Shown here in pieces: positions 22,895 through 34,940 of a stretch of 64,000 bases of DNA. The DNA lies in the NCBI GenBank assembly GCA_047495785.1, contig JBLDXI010000019.1:3559881-3623880 (forward strand), in the 5' to 3' direction. The notes beneath the pieces are model-generated. The model saw nothing but the letters and a program-made list of their open reading frames with translations. It did not search any database and was not told where the DNA came from. This stretch comes from Lepidodermella squamata. Lineage: Eukaryota > Gastrotricha. The translations under genes and the position numbers were made by a program. Position 1 is the stretch's first letter, and each line of letters starts with the position of its first letter.

Positions 22895-24860
22895 GCGCCG
22901 GTTCAAGATTTGCTTTGCACAAGAGGATCGCCACAGCCAAGTTTATCCTACCAATCTCCGCCGCAGCTCAACTACTGGGACACTTATTCAAACATCTTCG
23001 ATAATGATATTTATTCGAATGACCTCGCCTTGTCCGAATCATCTCGCAAAAATAGCAGCGTTACACTTATGCATCCTTATGGCAAAGTATGCATGTGGAG
23101 CAAAACTGTGAGTAATTTGCTACATTCCGTAACTTTGAGTTATCGAACGATTTGTTCAATAGAATTTCAACCTGGGCGATTTTTATGCCGAAATAGTGCT
23201 GACGCAATGGTACGGAGGCGTCTTAATTGTCGTTACCAACACCCCAGCTGTTGTAAGGCCAGATTCGAAGGGTAAATACAAATTGACCCCAGCAAATTTG
23301 TATGCATTTGAAACTTCCTCGAGTGCAGGTAATTATTGTGGAACTTTTTCCAACCCAAGAGACGCTGAATCTTTCGATTTAGGTCTTTATATTTACATAC
23401 CATTTTCTGCCAAGCCGAATGCTGCTACAGTCAACTTCAAAAGTCTCTCAAACGCAAATTGCTCGATAAGCGAATACATCAACTTCGAACCAGAATATTG
23501 CTTGTTTAACTGCAAGCTGTCTGATGCCTGTTTTAAACCGACACAGCTGTTCATAGAAACGTTTATGCGGAAGCCATTCACGCTAAAAATTCGAGTTCAA
23601 GGAAAGATGGTAACAGTCGATATTTGTCGCGCCAGCTCGTCGTTTTGCTCTCGCATGTTTGAGACGTCCATTAACCAAAAAATTGATTTTTCCACTATGA
23701 ACGCGACATTGGGTATAATCCCAGTTTTTTCTGAAGTCGAAATATCGTCAATCAGCGTAATGGACTGTGTTATTCCTTACACCGGAGCAGCGTCTATCGA
23801 GGCCTTGGCAACCATGACAGCTGATAAATTACCTGAAAGCGATAAAGGCCTGACAGCTTTCCTATCCCCAACTACAGGCCTGTCAACAACCGCTTGGCCA
23901 TCGTGTTCTTCAACATGTGGAATCGGCCTGAAATGGCGATTGTCAAATGGCTCGAATGCGGAAAGCCAACAGTGCACAAACCCGATTCGATGCTCGGCTT
24001 CAACGGAAGAACAATCGCGGGGGGTCGACATGATTTTTTCGCCGGTTCCGACTTTGGACAGCTATTTCAAGGCTCGAAAAACGATCAAGGTCAACCTGGC
24101 TAAGAAAATCAGTGATTTATGTGCGAAAAACTTCACGAAATGTTGCCCAGCTTACAATGCCGGGTCTCAAACTCCGAGTTTCAGCTATGCGGGTTCTGAC
24201 GATTTGATAGACTCAAACTACGCCAATACTTCGCTGACGGCAAGTGGCTGCTGTTTCAGAGTGACAATTCTTATCAGCAAAACTAATCCGACTAAGTTTT
24301 GCGAGGCTGGCGGAAAGCTGAAATCAGCCAGTCGGAAGAAGCGAGCGTCTTCCGATTCAACGTTGATAAGCCAGGCGGATCTCAGCTCGATAAACTCAGA
24401 TCCTGATTTCACCAAGGCGTTGTCATATGAGTTGGGCTACTCAATCAACATGAAGAGTTGTCTACCAACCGAGGCGAGATGTTCTGGTGAAGATTCCCCG
24501 CCGGCTGTGTCTGTTTCTCAAGGTTCGAGTAGCAGCAGCTCTGATACAACGGGATTGAGCCAAACTACGATCATCATCATTGGATCGGTTGTTGGAGGGG
24601 TTGCTTTCGTTGGAATTTCGGTCGGGCTGATCGCTTATTTTTGTTGCGTTAAAAAGAAGGCAACAAGTCCAAACAAAGTATCACCACCTGCCAGTTATAC
24701 CGGTGGTCGTCGAATGTCGAATGCTGTCGGAGCGACTGACTGGTACTCTAACCCCAGCGCGAACGTTTACGCGCCCCAATCTTCTCCATCAGCCCTACCG
24801 ATGCAATTCGCTGGGGAGATGCCGATTCACTCGCAGAAGCCTTACAGCAATAATTACTAA
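22895..24860 (+). CDS. Paralogue A: TSP1-like, furin-site, single-pass membrane protein (5' part missing)
   Basis: Exons 22895-23107, 23163-23328 and 23383-24860 join in frame (1857 nt, 618 aa). They correspond to the last three exons of paralogues B and C. Domain 2 (Trp/Cys-rich, with DFYAEIV, LYIYIPF and VDICRASSSFC) is followed by a TSP1-like module (WPSCSSTCGIGLKWRL), a Cys-rich block with AKNFTKCCPAY and GCCFRVT, RKKRA as a furin-type site, a TM helix around IIIIGSVVGGVAFVGISVG, and a cytosolic tail. The signal peptide and first domain are not found upstream. The first exon has a phase-0 acceptor (CAATGAG), so the true start is outside or lost. Intron 23329-23382 is 54 nt, divisible by three and stop-free, so retained reading is also possible. 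Confidence 0.7.
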
Positions 24861-24995
24861 ACGATTTGTTCAAGCTGGGAGCAACTAAATTGAATCTCAT
24901 AGTGACTGGCTCAGTGCCTTACTTGACTGAAGCTTTTATGATCCGATTGCGGTTTGTTTTGTTTTCTCTATCGAAAGAGCGTCTTTTAAAAGCGG

Positions 24996-25200
24996 GTTGC
25001 AGGGTCTGATCTTGGATCCTACAGCTGCCAGAGGTGAAAACATTTAGTATTTGCCAAAATGACTCGTGATTTCAATCGAAATTTTGATGATTTTCTACAA
25101 AAGCACGCTTCAAAAAAACCTCTAAAACCATTTTCGTTTTCCTGTCCTGATTAACCGAGCCCGGGGGAATGGAGGACGCCCCCCTTTTCCCTCAAACTCA
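24996..25200. repeat. Dispersed repeat, copy 1
   Basis: Shares long stretches with 49340-49530: GTCTGATCTTGGAT, CAGTATTTGCCAAAA-like words, CTCGTGATTTCAA, CGTTTTCCTGTCCTG and GGGAATGGAGGAC. It lies 3' of paralogue A, and the second copy lies 3' of paralogue C, so it may be a segment duplicated with the genes or an old mobile element. Confidence 0.6.
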
Positions 25201-25810
25201 TAGAGAGCAAAATATTTACAAAACAAACTCATAGAGAGCAAAATATTAACAAAATCTTGAGAAATCAATAGCGTTAGCTAGGAAATAAGCGGGTGTTCTC
25301 TCTGATCACTTCGTTCTCTATGCGAACTATGAAACTTGCTTATTCATCGATCAACTTTCTTGTTTAGGTTTCAGTAAAGCCTCTTCATGGCCAAAAATTC
25401 TGAGCTGTCAGAAGAGTTCACAAATAAAAAATGAATATTAAGGGCTTTTTGGGATGAATGTCGATTTGAACATCTGACTACCTCTGAATGAAAAATAACG
25501 AAAGAATGACACCTGGAGCTTGTGAAGTATTTGCCCAGAATATATATCGACTCTGTGGGATCTTCTCGGCCCCAGTTTTCGCCCCACGATATCAACTTGC
25601 CGAGTCGTCAAGGCCGCTTGATTGAAATTGCTGTCTTTTCGTGAATCAAATATCAATGAGTTACCGGAATTAGCGCACTTGGCTTTGCGCACACAGCAAA
25701 ATGATGATGATTGCGCACATAGCAAGTTGCGCACAACAATTCTCGAAGTGAGAGAATTCAGAGTTCAATATGCACAGCCAGGAAAAATCGGAAAATCGAA
25801 ATATTATATA
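25201..25810. other. Intergenic, no supported gene
   Basis: A short duplication of CAAACTCATAGAGAGCAAAA lies near 25195-25245. Overlapping short ORFs only. Confidence 0.4.
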
Positions 25811-25901
25811 ATATACGGAAGCCATTCAGGTTATATGGGTTTATAATCGCCTTCAGGCTTATATTTCGTCCTTCGGCTGAACCTGAATGGCTTCCGTATA
25901 T
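25811..25901. repeat. Perfect 22-bp inverted repeat
   Basis: ATATACGGAAGCCATTCAGG with two further bases at 25811-25832 is repeated as its reverse complement at 25880-25901, with a 47-nt loop. Possibly part of a small foldback element. Confidence 0.7.
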
Positions 25902-26295
25902 GTGTGTTATCCGGGTCGTATCGTAAAATTTTCAGGGTTACTAGTATTGTATGGTACACTCTCGCTGAATTTCTATTGCTATAATTTGAAATTGAAAAAT
26001 CCAACTTAAAAAAATCATGAAATTTGTTGCTTGCTCATTTCATTTTCGCATTCTTCATTTTGCGAGTTTTTGGTTTGTTTTTCACATCGAATTTCCCGCA
26101 TTTCTCGCATGCTCAACAAATTGCTGCTACTGAATCACAAAATTGGGCGTCGGACACTTAAGCAAATCCTAGATTGCTTTTCTCCTCTGTATCTGCTAAA
26201 AACTCGGAGAAACGTAGCTAGAAAGTGCGGGAAAAAGTGATCTTGTACGCCATTTATATAGGAAAATGCGAAAATAAAAAGTCCATCTTAATAAA

Positions 26296-26330
26296 AGTGT
26301 TTCTGTATTGTACAGGAATACAGAAACACT
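26296..26330. repeat. 14-bp hairpin
   Basis: AGTGTTTCTGTATT at 26296-26309 and AATACAGAAACACT at 26317-26330, with a 7-nt loop. Confidence 0.7.
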
Positions 26331-26589
26331 ATTTCTGTATCCTTTTTTAGCCTCAATCATAGGAGAAAAGATGGTTCTGCTCGGTTGGCTTCGGATGGCT
26401 GCCAATGCGACTTTGAAACGACCCTTCGACTTTCGAACGAAAGGCTGCTATTTGCCATGGTGTCAGGAATCGCTCGATTTTCGAACCATGCCGTTCTGTA
26501 TCTTCTTGCTTTCAATGGATTCTGGGATCCAATGCTGCCTGAGCTGTCTTCGATTTCATCGAAAGCTGATTGTTGCTTGATCCCGGCGA

Positions 26590-26720
26590 CATCCTGGACG
26601 AATTTTGCTCTTTTGTCGCGAATTTCCAGACGAATTCTGCTCAATTTTCGCGAAATTCTGGACGAGTTCTGCCCGATTTTGCGAATCTCTGGACGAGTTC
26701 TGCCCGATTTTCACGAGCTC
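26590..26720. repeat. Imperfect tandem repeat, about 35-40 bp units
   Basis: Variants of GGACGAGTTCTGCCCGATTT recur three to four times between TCTGGAC boundaries, and looser copies go on to about 26810. The plus open frames over this region follow the repeat and are not taken as a gene. Confidence 0.55.
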
Positions 26721-27056
26721 ATGGCCAAGTGCTGTTCGATGGGGGTGAATGCTGCCCGATTTGATACCGGTCTCGCGCTTTTTCTTCCGGAGTTCTGCCC
26801 AATTTTCGCCCCATTTTTGTGATTTTCAATAAAATCTTTTTGCAGTGTTGCTTGAGGTTTTTTGGGTTTCTCTTGTGTGTTTGACAAGTGGGGTTTTTGG
26901 TGATATTTTCTGGACAAGCGGGCATTTTTTGATATAAAAATATCAAAAAATCCCTGCTTGGAAGAAGGTTTTATGAGTTTATAATTCGGCCATTAAGAAG
27001 GCATATTTTACGATACGATCCGGATAATAGTTTCCTATCTGTTACGGTGTTGCCTA

Positions 27057-27317
27057 ATGCTCTCACCGATTCTTCGAAGGGCCATTGTCGAGCAGATCAA
27101 GTCTCATCTGAAAATAACACACTTCTTTCGCCAGTCAGTTTGGATTCAGGCGATATCACCCATGCGCGAAACATGCCTGCTCAAAATTACGGGAGACTGG
27201 CGCATGGCACTGGACAAAGATATGAAAGTCGCAGCCGTATCAATTGATTTGTCGAAAGAATTTGATGCGCTACACCCGATGGGAGTCGAAGCTTCTTTGG
27301 CAAACGCTGGTTATTAA
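27057..27317 (+). pseudogene. Reverse-transcriptase fragment of a LINE
   Basis: The frame contains ITGDWRMALDKDMKVAAVSI followed by DLSKEFDALHP, the catalytic-strand region seen in Jockey/CR1-like RTs (D-W-x-x-A-L-D..., D-L-S-K-x-F-D). It stops 20 codons later. The rest of ORF2 is absent, so this is a short relic, unrelated to the intact LINE at 37.4-41.8 kb. Confidence 0.65.
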
Positions 27318-27455
27318 GTCAATCTGGGCAGTCCTCACGAAACGCTTTTAAAAACATTTTATTACGTTTAATTGGGAGACACTGAAGGCTATTACCCATT
27401 TCAACTGTTGCGCTTTATTCATTTCATGTAAATCCTTTATCTTCAGTTTCACTTA

Positions 27456-29899
27456 GGGTGCGTTTCTTTATCTCCAACAGAGATGAAATTATTAACAAAA
27501 CAAGCCATAAACAGGCCATTTCTTTATTTCTGTTGAAATTATTAGTTCAACCAGAAATTATTTCTTTATTCTGATTATTGTTGGAGCTACTATAATAATC
27601 AGCTAGCGTTTCATTCATTATACATGTTTTTGCCCGAAATTTCCAACAACTCGCCGAGTCGTTTTTGGAGCGATTTTTTCCAAGTCGCACGCATCAACGA
27701 CCCGCCCAACGAAGGCAGAAGAAGAAAAAACTCATTTTCCTGCCAATTTTTTCCAAGTTATGCCTGATGATTCATTATGCCAAGCAACAAATACGTACTA
27801 TAAATTTATGGGCGTGCGATATTTCAGCAGGAAACAAAACCGCAGGCATTTTTTGATATGATGCGATTATGTGACAATTTGAGAACATTACGATTCCAAA
27901 ATAGTGCGCAATCGTTATTCGGCGACATTTGCGCTGGCGACAGCCCAGCAAGGGACAGGGGACAGATCAGCCTTAATTGACAGTCGAAATGCTAGCTCAG
28001 TTTAAATACAAGGTCGGATTAGATTTATCAAATTCTGATGAAATTTCGGCTAAATTGCTTCATTGTCGCCAGCTGAAATGTCGTCAAATAAACCAAAATT
28101 TTTGCAAAAGAATAATTAATTTTAGCGTGAAAAAAATGCGAGTAATGCGAGCGTGGCCGTCAGTAACGATTCGGATCATAGTGATCACATTATAATAAGT
28201 GAAGCTACATTGCTTATTTGTCAGCTGCTGAAATGTCGTCAAACATAGAATCTTTTGGATTGCGTGAAAGCTTGCTTCACCTTCGAGTCTGGAAAATGAC
28301 ATTTTTGTCTTGATTTGGCCGAGCGCTTCACATCGGGCTGATTTGACGCGGCTGAAATGTCGACACTTAATATCATAGCCTAAACGCGCTGATTTGCAAT
28401 ATTTCCTGCAGAGCTGGAAAACTTGCAAAAATGACGCACCTGGTGCGTAGGAAATTTTCAGGAAAGTAGGAAATTTTTAAGGTAGGAAACGCTAAAAAAT
28501 GATGGAAAAAGTGAAATTATCAACAAGGAAATTGGGTTTTCTGTAGGAAAAAACGAAGTTTTCCACAGGAAAAAGTGTGCTCTTCCTACCGCATTAATAG
28601 CTTAATTTTCGCCTAAATTGCATCTAATTATTTAATTCAAAAGTGACTGATAAAATTTGAAATAAATTTGAATAAACACTTGAAGCCCCTTTTTATAACT
28701 TTTCGAGTATGACGAATTACGTAAAATAAATTAGATATTTGGAATCAGCATGAAAAATTGAGGTAGACCTCCAATTTGCGCGCAATTAGCAGCCAAATTC
28801 ACGAAGAAATCGACTATTAAAAATTGTAAATTTTAGTGCGCGCGCATGGTGTGTGCGCGTGTGCGCGCGCTCTGAGAAGCTAGCCTAGAATGTGCGCCGC
28901 CCCATCTATACAAGTGTGCGCTAAATTCGGTGGTGAAATATGCGCGCGCGTGTGCGCGGTGTGTGCGCGCTAAACTTCACTGGCTCATTACTTCCCCATT
29001 TATAACGATATTCATGCGCAAATTTACGGAATAGCCCAACTTTTCACGCTGATTCCGAATTTCTAATTTGCATCGAAAAATTCCTCAAAATAAAGGACTT
29101 ATTAACAGCCGCATTGCAAGAGAAAAGCCGAACATTACTTCTTCTTAGCATTATTTGTTCGCGCATTGATCGCGCAATTATTCCAGTTTTTAGTTAACCG
29201 AATTACTGAAGCCCATATTTGTACTATAATTTCAACAAAGAAGACTAATTTGAAGTGAAGAAAAACGGGAGCAATTTTGAGCTGTTTTTATGGAGATTAT
29301 AGAATTCTAAATTTGCAAGAAAATTCGAATAATTGCGCGTGCAAAAATTTAAAAGTGAAAAAGAAAGAAGACGGGATGACCAATAGAGATGAGCCGAAAT
29401 AATAAATGGCGCGAGCGAGCGTAGCGAGCGAGCGCGTTTTGTAGGAAATTTCAAATTTTGTGCGTAGGAAGTTCTGCATGTTTTCCAGCTCTGATTTCCT
29501 GTTGATTTCCTATTTGAACAATTGAAAAGTTAATCGATCGCAACATTATGACTCTCAATACCGACTGAAATTTCAGTTGGCCAGAGGCCAAATTATACAA
29601 CCTGTCTAAATAGTACCGATTCTATTGACTTCTCAGGTCGCCAGAGCAGTTGCACAGCCAACCATTTCTTTATTGATTTAATATAATAACAAAATCAGAG
29701 TGTTTCTTTTGAAAAACGAGATTTTGTTAGTGCAAAAAATCGAATAAATAAATGCCTCTGATTATTGTTTTTGCTACTAACAAAATCAGGATAAAGAAAT
29801 ACGCACACTTGATTGTTTTTAACATAAATGGATAAAGAAATGGTCTCTGTTTTTTGCCTTGTTTTCAACAAAATCTGTTGAGAATAAAGAAACGCACCC
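27456..29899. mobile_element. PIF/Harbinger-like non-autonomous element
   Basis: The ends read GGGTGCGTTTCTTTAT at 27456 and ATAAAGAAACGCACCC at 29899, directly flanked by TTA on both sides (27453-27455 and 29900-29902). A 3-bp TTA duplication and GGG...CCC ends are typical of PIF/Harbinger. ATTTCTTTATT words recur near both ends. Within 2.4 kb I find no transposase or Myb-like gene. The inside contains a CG/TG dinucleotide stretch, further GC-rich words and A/T-rich filler. Confidence 0.6.
28838..28968. repeat. GC/GT alternating purine-pyrimidine tracts
   Basis: Two clusters of GTGCGCGCGCATGG and GTGTGCGCGC type, inside the Harbinger-like element. They could adopt Z-DNA. Confidence 0.6.
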
Positions 29900-29989
29900 T
29901 TACATTATCCTCCGTTAAGATTCTACCTTTCAATGACTTCACTATGTGTATAAAGCTCTCGACAAATCTACTAGCGAAACCTCCTCTGC

Positions 29990-30720
29990 GGTACCTCCTC
30001 ACCTTAGCACATGTGTACTCGGTGGGTGCCGCTACCACTGCGCTTCAGTTGGAACTTTTGCAGCAACTTGCCATCAATGCAGGTCGGGCGATGGCTGATC
30101 AGGGAGGACGTTGTCATCTCAGGGAGTCTGTTCATCGGCGTAGTTAGTCGCATGGCTGGTTGTGGTGACCTTACCCTCGACCTAAAATCAAACACGTCAA
30201 AAGCATTGGCGATTCAATGTTTGAAATTCGCACCGAGCAGCAAGTTTAATTGTAGCTATTTCTACCCTGAGTCGTGTAGTCCCAATTCATGACAAATCTG
30301 CTCATGACCTCGTTAGCATTGCACTGGACATTTTGCCGGTCTAGGAAATTGCTGTCGCCATTGAAGGCGGCCGTCCACTGGGTAGTTACGTCGCGGCACG
30401 ACGAAGGAATGGGGGCAGCGCAGCACGAGTACGTGTACTGGAGGCCGCCAGGCTTGGTCAATCCGAATGAAGTTGTATAACTGACGCTAGGACATTGGAT
30501 GTGGAGAAAACTGAGAGCCATGGTGGACCCGGAGTGGTATTGGGATTCAGGATGTCATTGGAGCACTTCTGGCCAGGGTGTGATCGTGGCACACGTGTAT
30601 TCAAAGCGTATCTTACCATTGGGCATATCGCGTTGCATGTTGCATGTGCCATCTCTGCATCAGGTCACCGTCCGCACAGGTGAGATTGTGATGATCAAGG
30701 TAATAAGCATTGTTTTGATT
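29990..30720 (-). pseudogene. Decayed gene with Cys-rich repeats (dermatopontin-like pattern)
   Basis: Minus-strand frames show at least three related units. One has GGLQYTYSCC, then a Cys, then FLDRQNVQCNANEVMSRF. A second has MPNGKIRFEYTC. A third has CIDGKLLQKFQL. The pattern (G-x-x-x-x-Y-x-C-C, then D-R-x-x-V-x-C-x-x-x, then F) is like dermatopontin-type and related extracellular repeats. Stops and frame changes interrupt it, for instance a TAA where a Tyr/Thr is expected before a Cys pair near 30250. No splice structure could be drawn. Probably an extracellular-matrix-type gene relic. Confidence 0.45.
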
Positions 30721-31606
30721 ATTTCCATCAAGGTAGTATGCGGTTGCTAGCTCCTTGGTAGTAACAGTATATCTGCCTTCAACCTGCCATCAGACAGATA
30801 ATAAGACATAATTATTCGCTAGAAGTTCTCGCGAGGGTTTGCTCGATGTTTTCCCGGTTCAAATGCGCTGATTCAAATTAGCTGTTTTAAAAAGCGCAAG
30901 GTCGTTTTCGCTGCAGAAAACACGTGGTTTATAAATTGCCAACATTAATTTCGGTAATTTGTTATAATTTAATGTTAGGAAAAAATACAAATGGCGAACT
31001 GTAAAATAGGTATTAGAGAAAAAATTGCGAAGAAAGTTTGCGGCCAAATTGCGGTAAATTTCGGAACACTGGTTGGGATTCAGGGATTCGGATCAGCGGC
31101 AGGGATTATCACAGAGTTATCAGGGATTATCACAGGGATTCGGAGAGTTATTTATAGTTGTCGATCTTGTCTAGCTACTCCAGCTGGTTTTGACCTCATT
31201 ATTGACGATTTAATAATGGATAAGTATGTATTTGACAAAACAATTCGCACATAAACTGTTGAAGATGCTACGAACCGATCCCAAGGTCAGAAGCAGCCAG
31301 AAGTGGCTCCAATGGAAGAAAATTGACTCGTCTTCGGAAGTTTCTGTGCGGTCCACCTGGTTTTTCTCTCTACTCCACTCCGCTCTCCACTCGCACGAAC
31401 ATGGTTTAGGCGAGTGGAGTGCTTTAGGTAAACTATTAGCTACCTGAGCGCGCTCTCAAGCTACCGATCTCAGGCTGGCTTCTGCATAATTAATACTTCA
31501 ACGAAGGCATAATTAGCAGTGCATTAGACACCCCCGCTCTAGAACAAAAAATTTCTTTGTGATTCGCGAGCAAAATTTCTCATTGTTGAATGCGCGAAAT
31601 ACTGCA
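30721..31606. other. Intergenic stretch before paralogue B
   Basis: CAGGGATTATCACAG occurs at 31100-31114 and 31121-31135. No gene recognised; the promoter of paralogue B should lie here but I see no clear TATA element. Confidence 0.35.
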
Positions 31607-34600
31607 ATGTTATTTTCAATTGTGGCCGTGGTTCTTTTCTCATCCAGAGTCGCAAGCCAGTCGATTAACTGTCGCACACCTCTTTTGCAGCCGCAATATA
31701 CGTTCGAAGATGTGACGTCTCGCAACACCAACTTTGACTTCTACCGCTCGGAAGTTGTAAGCTCGGCGAACCTCAATTTTACCCGCATCAGTTCGGATTT
31801 GCGGGGAAACGGTATCTGGACAAAAAAGGTTAGATTCACCTCACCAAGTTGAAGTTCGTACTTTAAACCGAGATTTCACATAGCCGTTCGTTCTGGACGA
31901 TTTCTACGTTGAAGCTACTGTGAAGATGCAACCCATAGCCAACTTGTCATCAATTCGTGGTTTTGGGTTTTTCCTAGCCAATGAGTTGGCTGTAAACCGC
32001 GAAACACCAAAGAAAAGCGAATTCTCAGTCATTAGCAATAGGCAAATCGGTATATACCCCATGCTAGTATTTCTTTCATTGAATTGAGATCTTTCAGGCA
32101 TAGCAATGTTTTTCACTCCACTGGGAAACGGTGTTATGGGCGGCTGGTTTGCACCTAGTGCGAACCTTACAAAATGGACGAGCTGGATTAACAACAGCTG
32201 CGACTCTCTGGAATGGTGTTACCAAGGTTCGCCGCGTTTCTTCGTGTCCTTCTTCGCAAATCGTTCGGTCACTTGGAAGCTGAGGTTTCAGATGAACGTG
32301 TTGTCAGCGGACGCGTGTTCAAGTGAGTCGTCTAGCAATTGCACGCGTGTTTTCGACAACATTACGATGCCCACGTCCTTTCAATCGACCTTCGGAAGCA
32401 TCAACACGTACCTAGGCATGATTGGCAGTGTTTACAACACTGAAGCCCTTATCGACCTTTACTCGATCAAAGTCTGGGATTGTGGCACGCCTACTGCTAC
32501 GCCGGCACCTCAGGTTTGTTGAATTAGCGGGCGACGGAATATATAAAATCTCACTTTCCGATTAACTTCTAATGTATGGGAAAAAAATAAGGAGTAGGAG
32601 TTGATGAATAAACACAAAAATTCAACTCATAGTAAACCCAGAATAGATAGAAAAATTCAACGAGAAATTTGTGAACGAGAACTGAAATCAAAATTTGAGA
32701 GGACTAAAAATGCTGAACTGACGGAAACCCTGAATAAAAGAATTCATTTGAAACAGCTTGCTGCTCGGAATCTCTTGTGCAAAGGTGGAACTTTCCAGTC
32801 TCAGTGGTCATTTCAAAGCTCCTGGGCTGATTTAGCGGGAAAATGGGATATGTACTACGTCCTTGTTCAGAACGCCAGTCAGCCACCGCAAATGCCTGAC
32901 GCAGTGAGGATGCACACTTTAGGTGTCAGATCAGCAGCCATGTGGAACAAAAACGTAAATTTTAAAAGACAAATTCATTCTTGAGTTAATCATCTTTTAT
33001 GAAAAGCGCTTCACTCTGAACGATTTTTACATCGAATTTGGCCTTGAAAACAGCGATATAAATTTCTACCAAGGTTTTCTGCTCTTAATAACTAATAACG
33101 CTTCAATCACGCGGGAAAGTGGTTCGCTCAATACAACCTACAACTTCGGAATTAACGGCGGTCAACATACCGGTGAGTTGCTCATGTTGAAGGAATAACT
33201 TTCATTAGTCCATTTTCAGGTCTTTCGGTTTACATTCCGCCTGTTTATTCGTCGGCTCCTCAGATTACTGTTAATCTTCAAGCTCTCAAAGGAGTGCCGA
33301 GATGGTGGACCGCTGACTCGTCTGACGCTTACCAAAATAATTCAGTGCTAATTAAAGAGGCCTACATTAAAGCTCGCTCGCTATGGCAAATTCGTTACAG
33401 GAACGGAATTATCACCCTTGATGTTTGCCGATTCTGTTCGAACTTCTGTAGCCGAATTATCAGTAGCGCGAATATCACAAAAAACTTCGATTTCAGCAGC
33501 GGGAATATGATCTTTGGGGTGGCTACAACGGACAGTAGTCTTGCTAACCCTACTCCAAACGTCACCTTGATGTCCATTGGGGTTTGGGACTGTTCTACCA
33601 CCAACTCTACAACATCAGGTTATTTGTATCAACCCACATGTTCGGTAGAAACCACGACAACAACAACTAGCTCAACAATTACAAAAACCATTACCACTTC
33701 GACGACGACTGCAACGACCACGACATCCTCCCCGGTCGCCACCTCGGCCACCACCTCGGCCACCGCCACGGCGTCAACTAGCTCGACTGCAACGACAACA
33801 TTGAGCTCAACTTTGCCCTCAGCAACAAGTGTGAAGGAATCTACCGTGTCTACTCAAACACAAGCGCTGAGTTCGCCGACATCCAAAGGCGTAGGTACCC
33901 AAAGCACAACTTCAGTCGCGGCTTTCAAGGGTTCAACTTCAGTCAAAAGTCTAGCCGCTACAAAGGCTGAGGACTTGACCGAGGGAGATGGCTATCTAAA
34001 AAAGTGGTTGCCACCATCAGTTGGTCTCTCAGCGAACGTCTGGTCAGCTTGCTCCACTAACTGCAGCATCGGAGTTCAGTGGCGACTTACCTCGAATGGC
34101 TCAAAGGAATACCAACAGTGCAGCTCAACCACCCGATGTGCTACAACGACAGATGAAGCAACTCGGGGCGTCGATCTGCTTTACAAACCTGTGCCAACAG
34201 TTGATGGCTATTTCAAAATCAGAGGTTCGATCAAAACCAAGGTTGCGACAAAACTGAACCCATTCTGCAGATCGAACTTTGCAAAATGTTGCCCTGGTTA
34301 CACGAACAACAAAACACCGACTTCAAACTACGTCGAGGCTGATGAGTTGATCGATTCAAACTACGCGAACACGTCGAAGAAAGCCGATGGTTGCTGTTTC
34401 AGAATCACGTATGTCCTCAGCAAGACTTCTACCAGTAGATTTTGCAGTTCATTCGGAGATTTGAAGGCTGCTGGTCGCAAAAAGCGGGCCGCTGTTGATC
34501 CGGCTTCTATCAGTCAGGAAGACTTCACGAAGGTGATGGAGGAGACTGAGCCAGATCTTGAAAGCATGATGATGGCTGAATTCGGTTTCTCTTCGAAATT

Positions 34601-34940
34601 TGACAGCTGCTTGCCGACTGACAACCCATGTGTGAGTGAAGATGGGATTGTTGGCGACGGGAATGCACTTGGTTCTAAAGGTAACAGCACTTCTTCATCA
34701 ACAGGCAGCAGCACGGGCGTCATCATCGGTTCTGTTTTGGGAGGCGTGGCCTTCCTCTTGCTGATCGGAATAGTCGCCTACTGCTACTACACGAAATCAA
34801 AAAATAGGAAGAAGACTTGTAAAGTTGATCATGAAATCAGGCGGACGCCTTCATCTGTTGGGAGATCGCTTGACTCTAACAATGATTCCTATTTGAAAGC
34901 TGTTGCTCTCAAGGCCAAAGCTAATGGATATCTTCGATGA
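31607..34940 (+). CDS. Paralogue B: two-domain, TSP1-like, furin-site membrane protein, 962 aa
   Basis: Exons 31607-31828, 31884-32049, 32098-32513, 32757-32954, 33007-33172 and 33220-34940 join in frame (2889 nt). A signal peptide (MLFSIVAVVLFSSRVASQS) leads into domain 1 (LDDFYVE, GGWFAPS, LEWCYQG, VTWKLRFQ, IKVWDCG). Domain 2 is laid out the same way, over exons 4 to 6, and ends IGVWDCS. The shared exon pattern, including two 166-nt exons with equal phase, shows an internal duplication. Then come a long Thr/Ser-rich mucin-like linker, a TSP1-like module (WSACSTNCSIGVQWRL), a Cys-rich block (CRSNFAKCCPGY, GCCFRIT), a furin-type GRKKRA site, a TM helix (GVIIGSVLGGVAFLLLIG) and a cytosolic tail with SYLKAVALKAKA. 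It is probably a cell-surface or shed adhesive protein. The duplicated domain has a lectin-like look but no name I can give. Confidence 0.8.

Larger units (their letters stand above)
25908..27025. repeat. Inverted-repeat pair bounding about 1.1 kb
   Basis: TTATCCGGGTCGTATCGTAA at about 25908 and the reverse complement around 27003-27025 differ at one position over 23 bp. They could be the ends of a decayed non-autonomous element. The interior has no recognised gene. Confidence 0.4.

Noticed and set aside
26385-26822. 145-codon plus ORF
   Set aside because: It is mostly the imperfect tandem repeat at 26590-26720 and overlaps another open frame over the same repeat.
27047-27247. Second open frame over the RT relic
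   Set aside because: The RT motif is in the 27057 frame; the other frame has no similarity.
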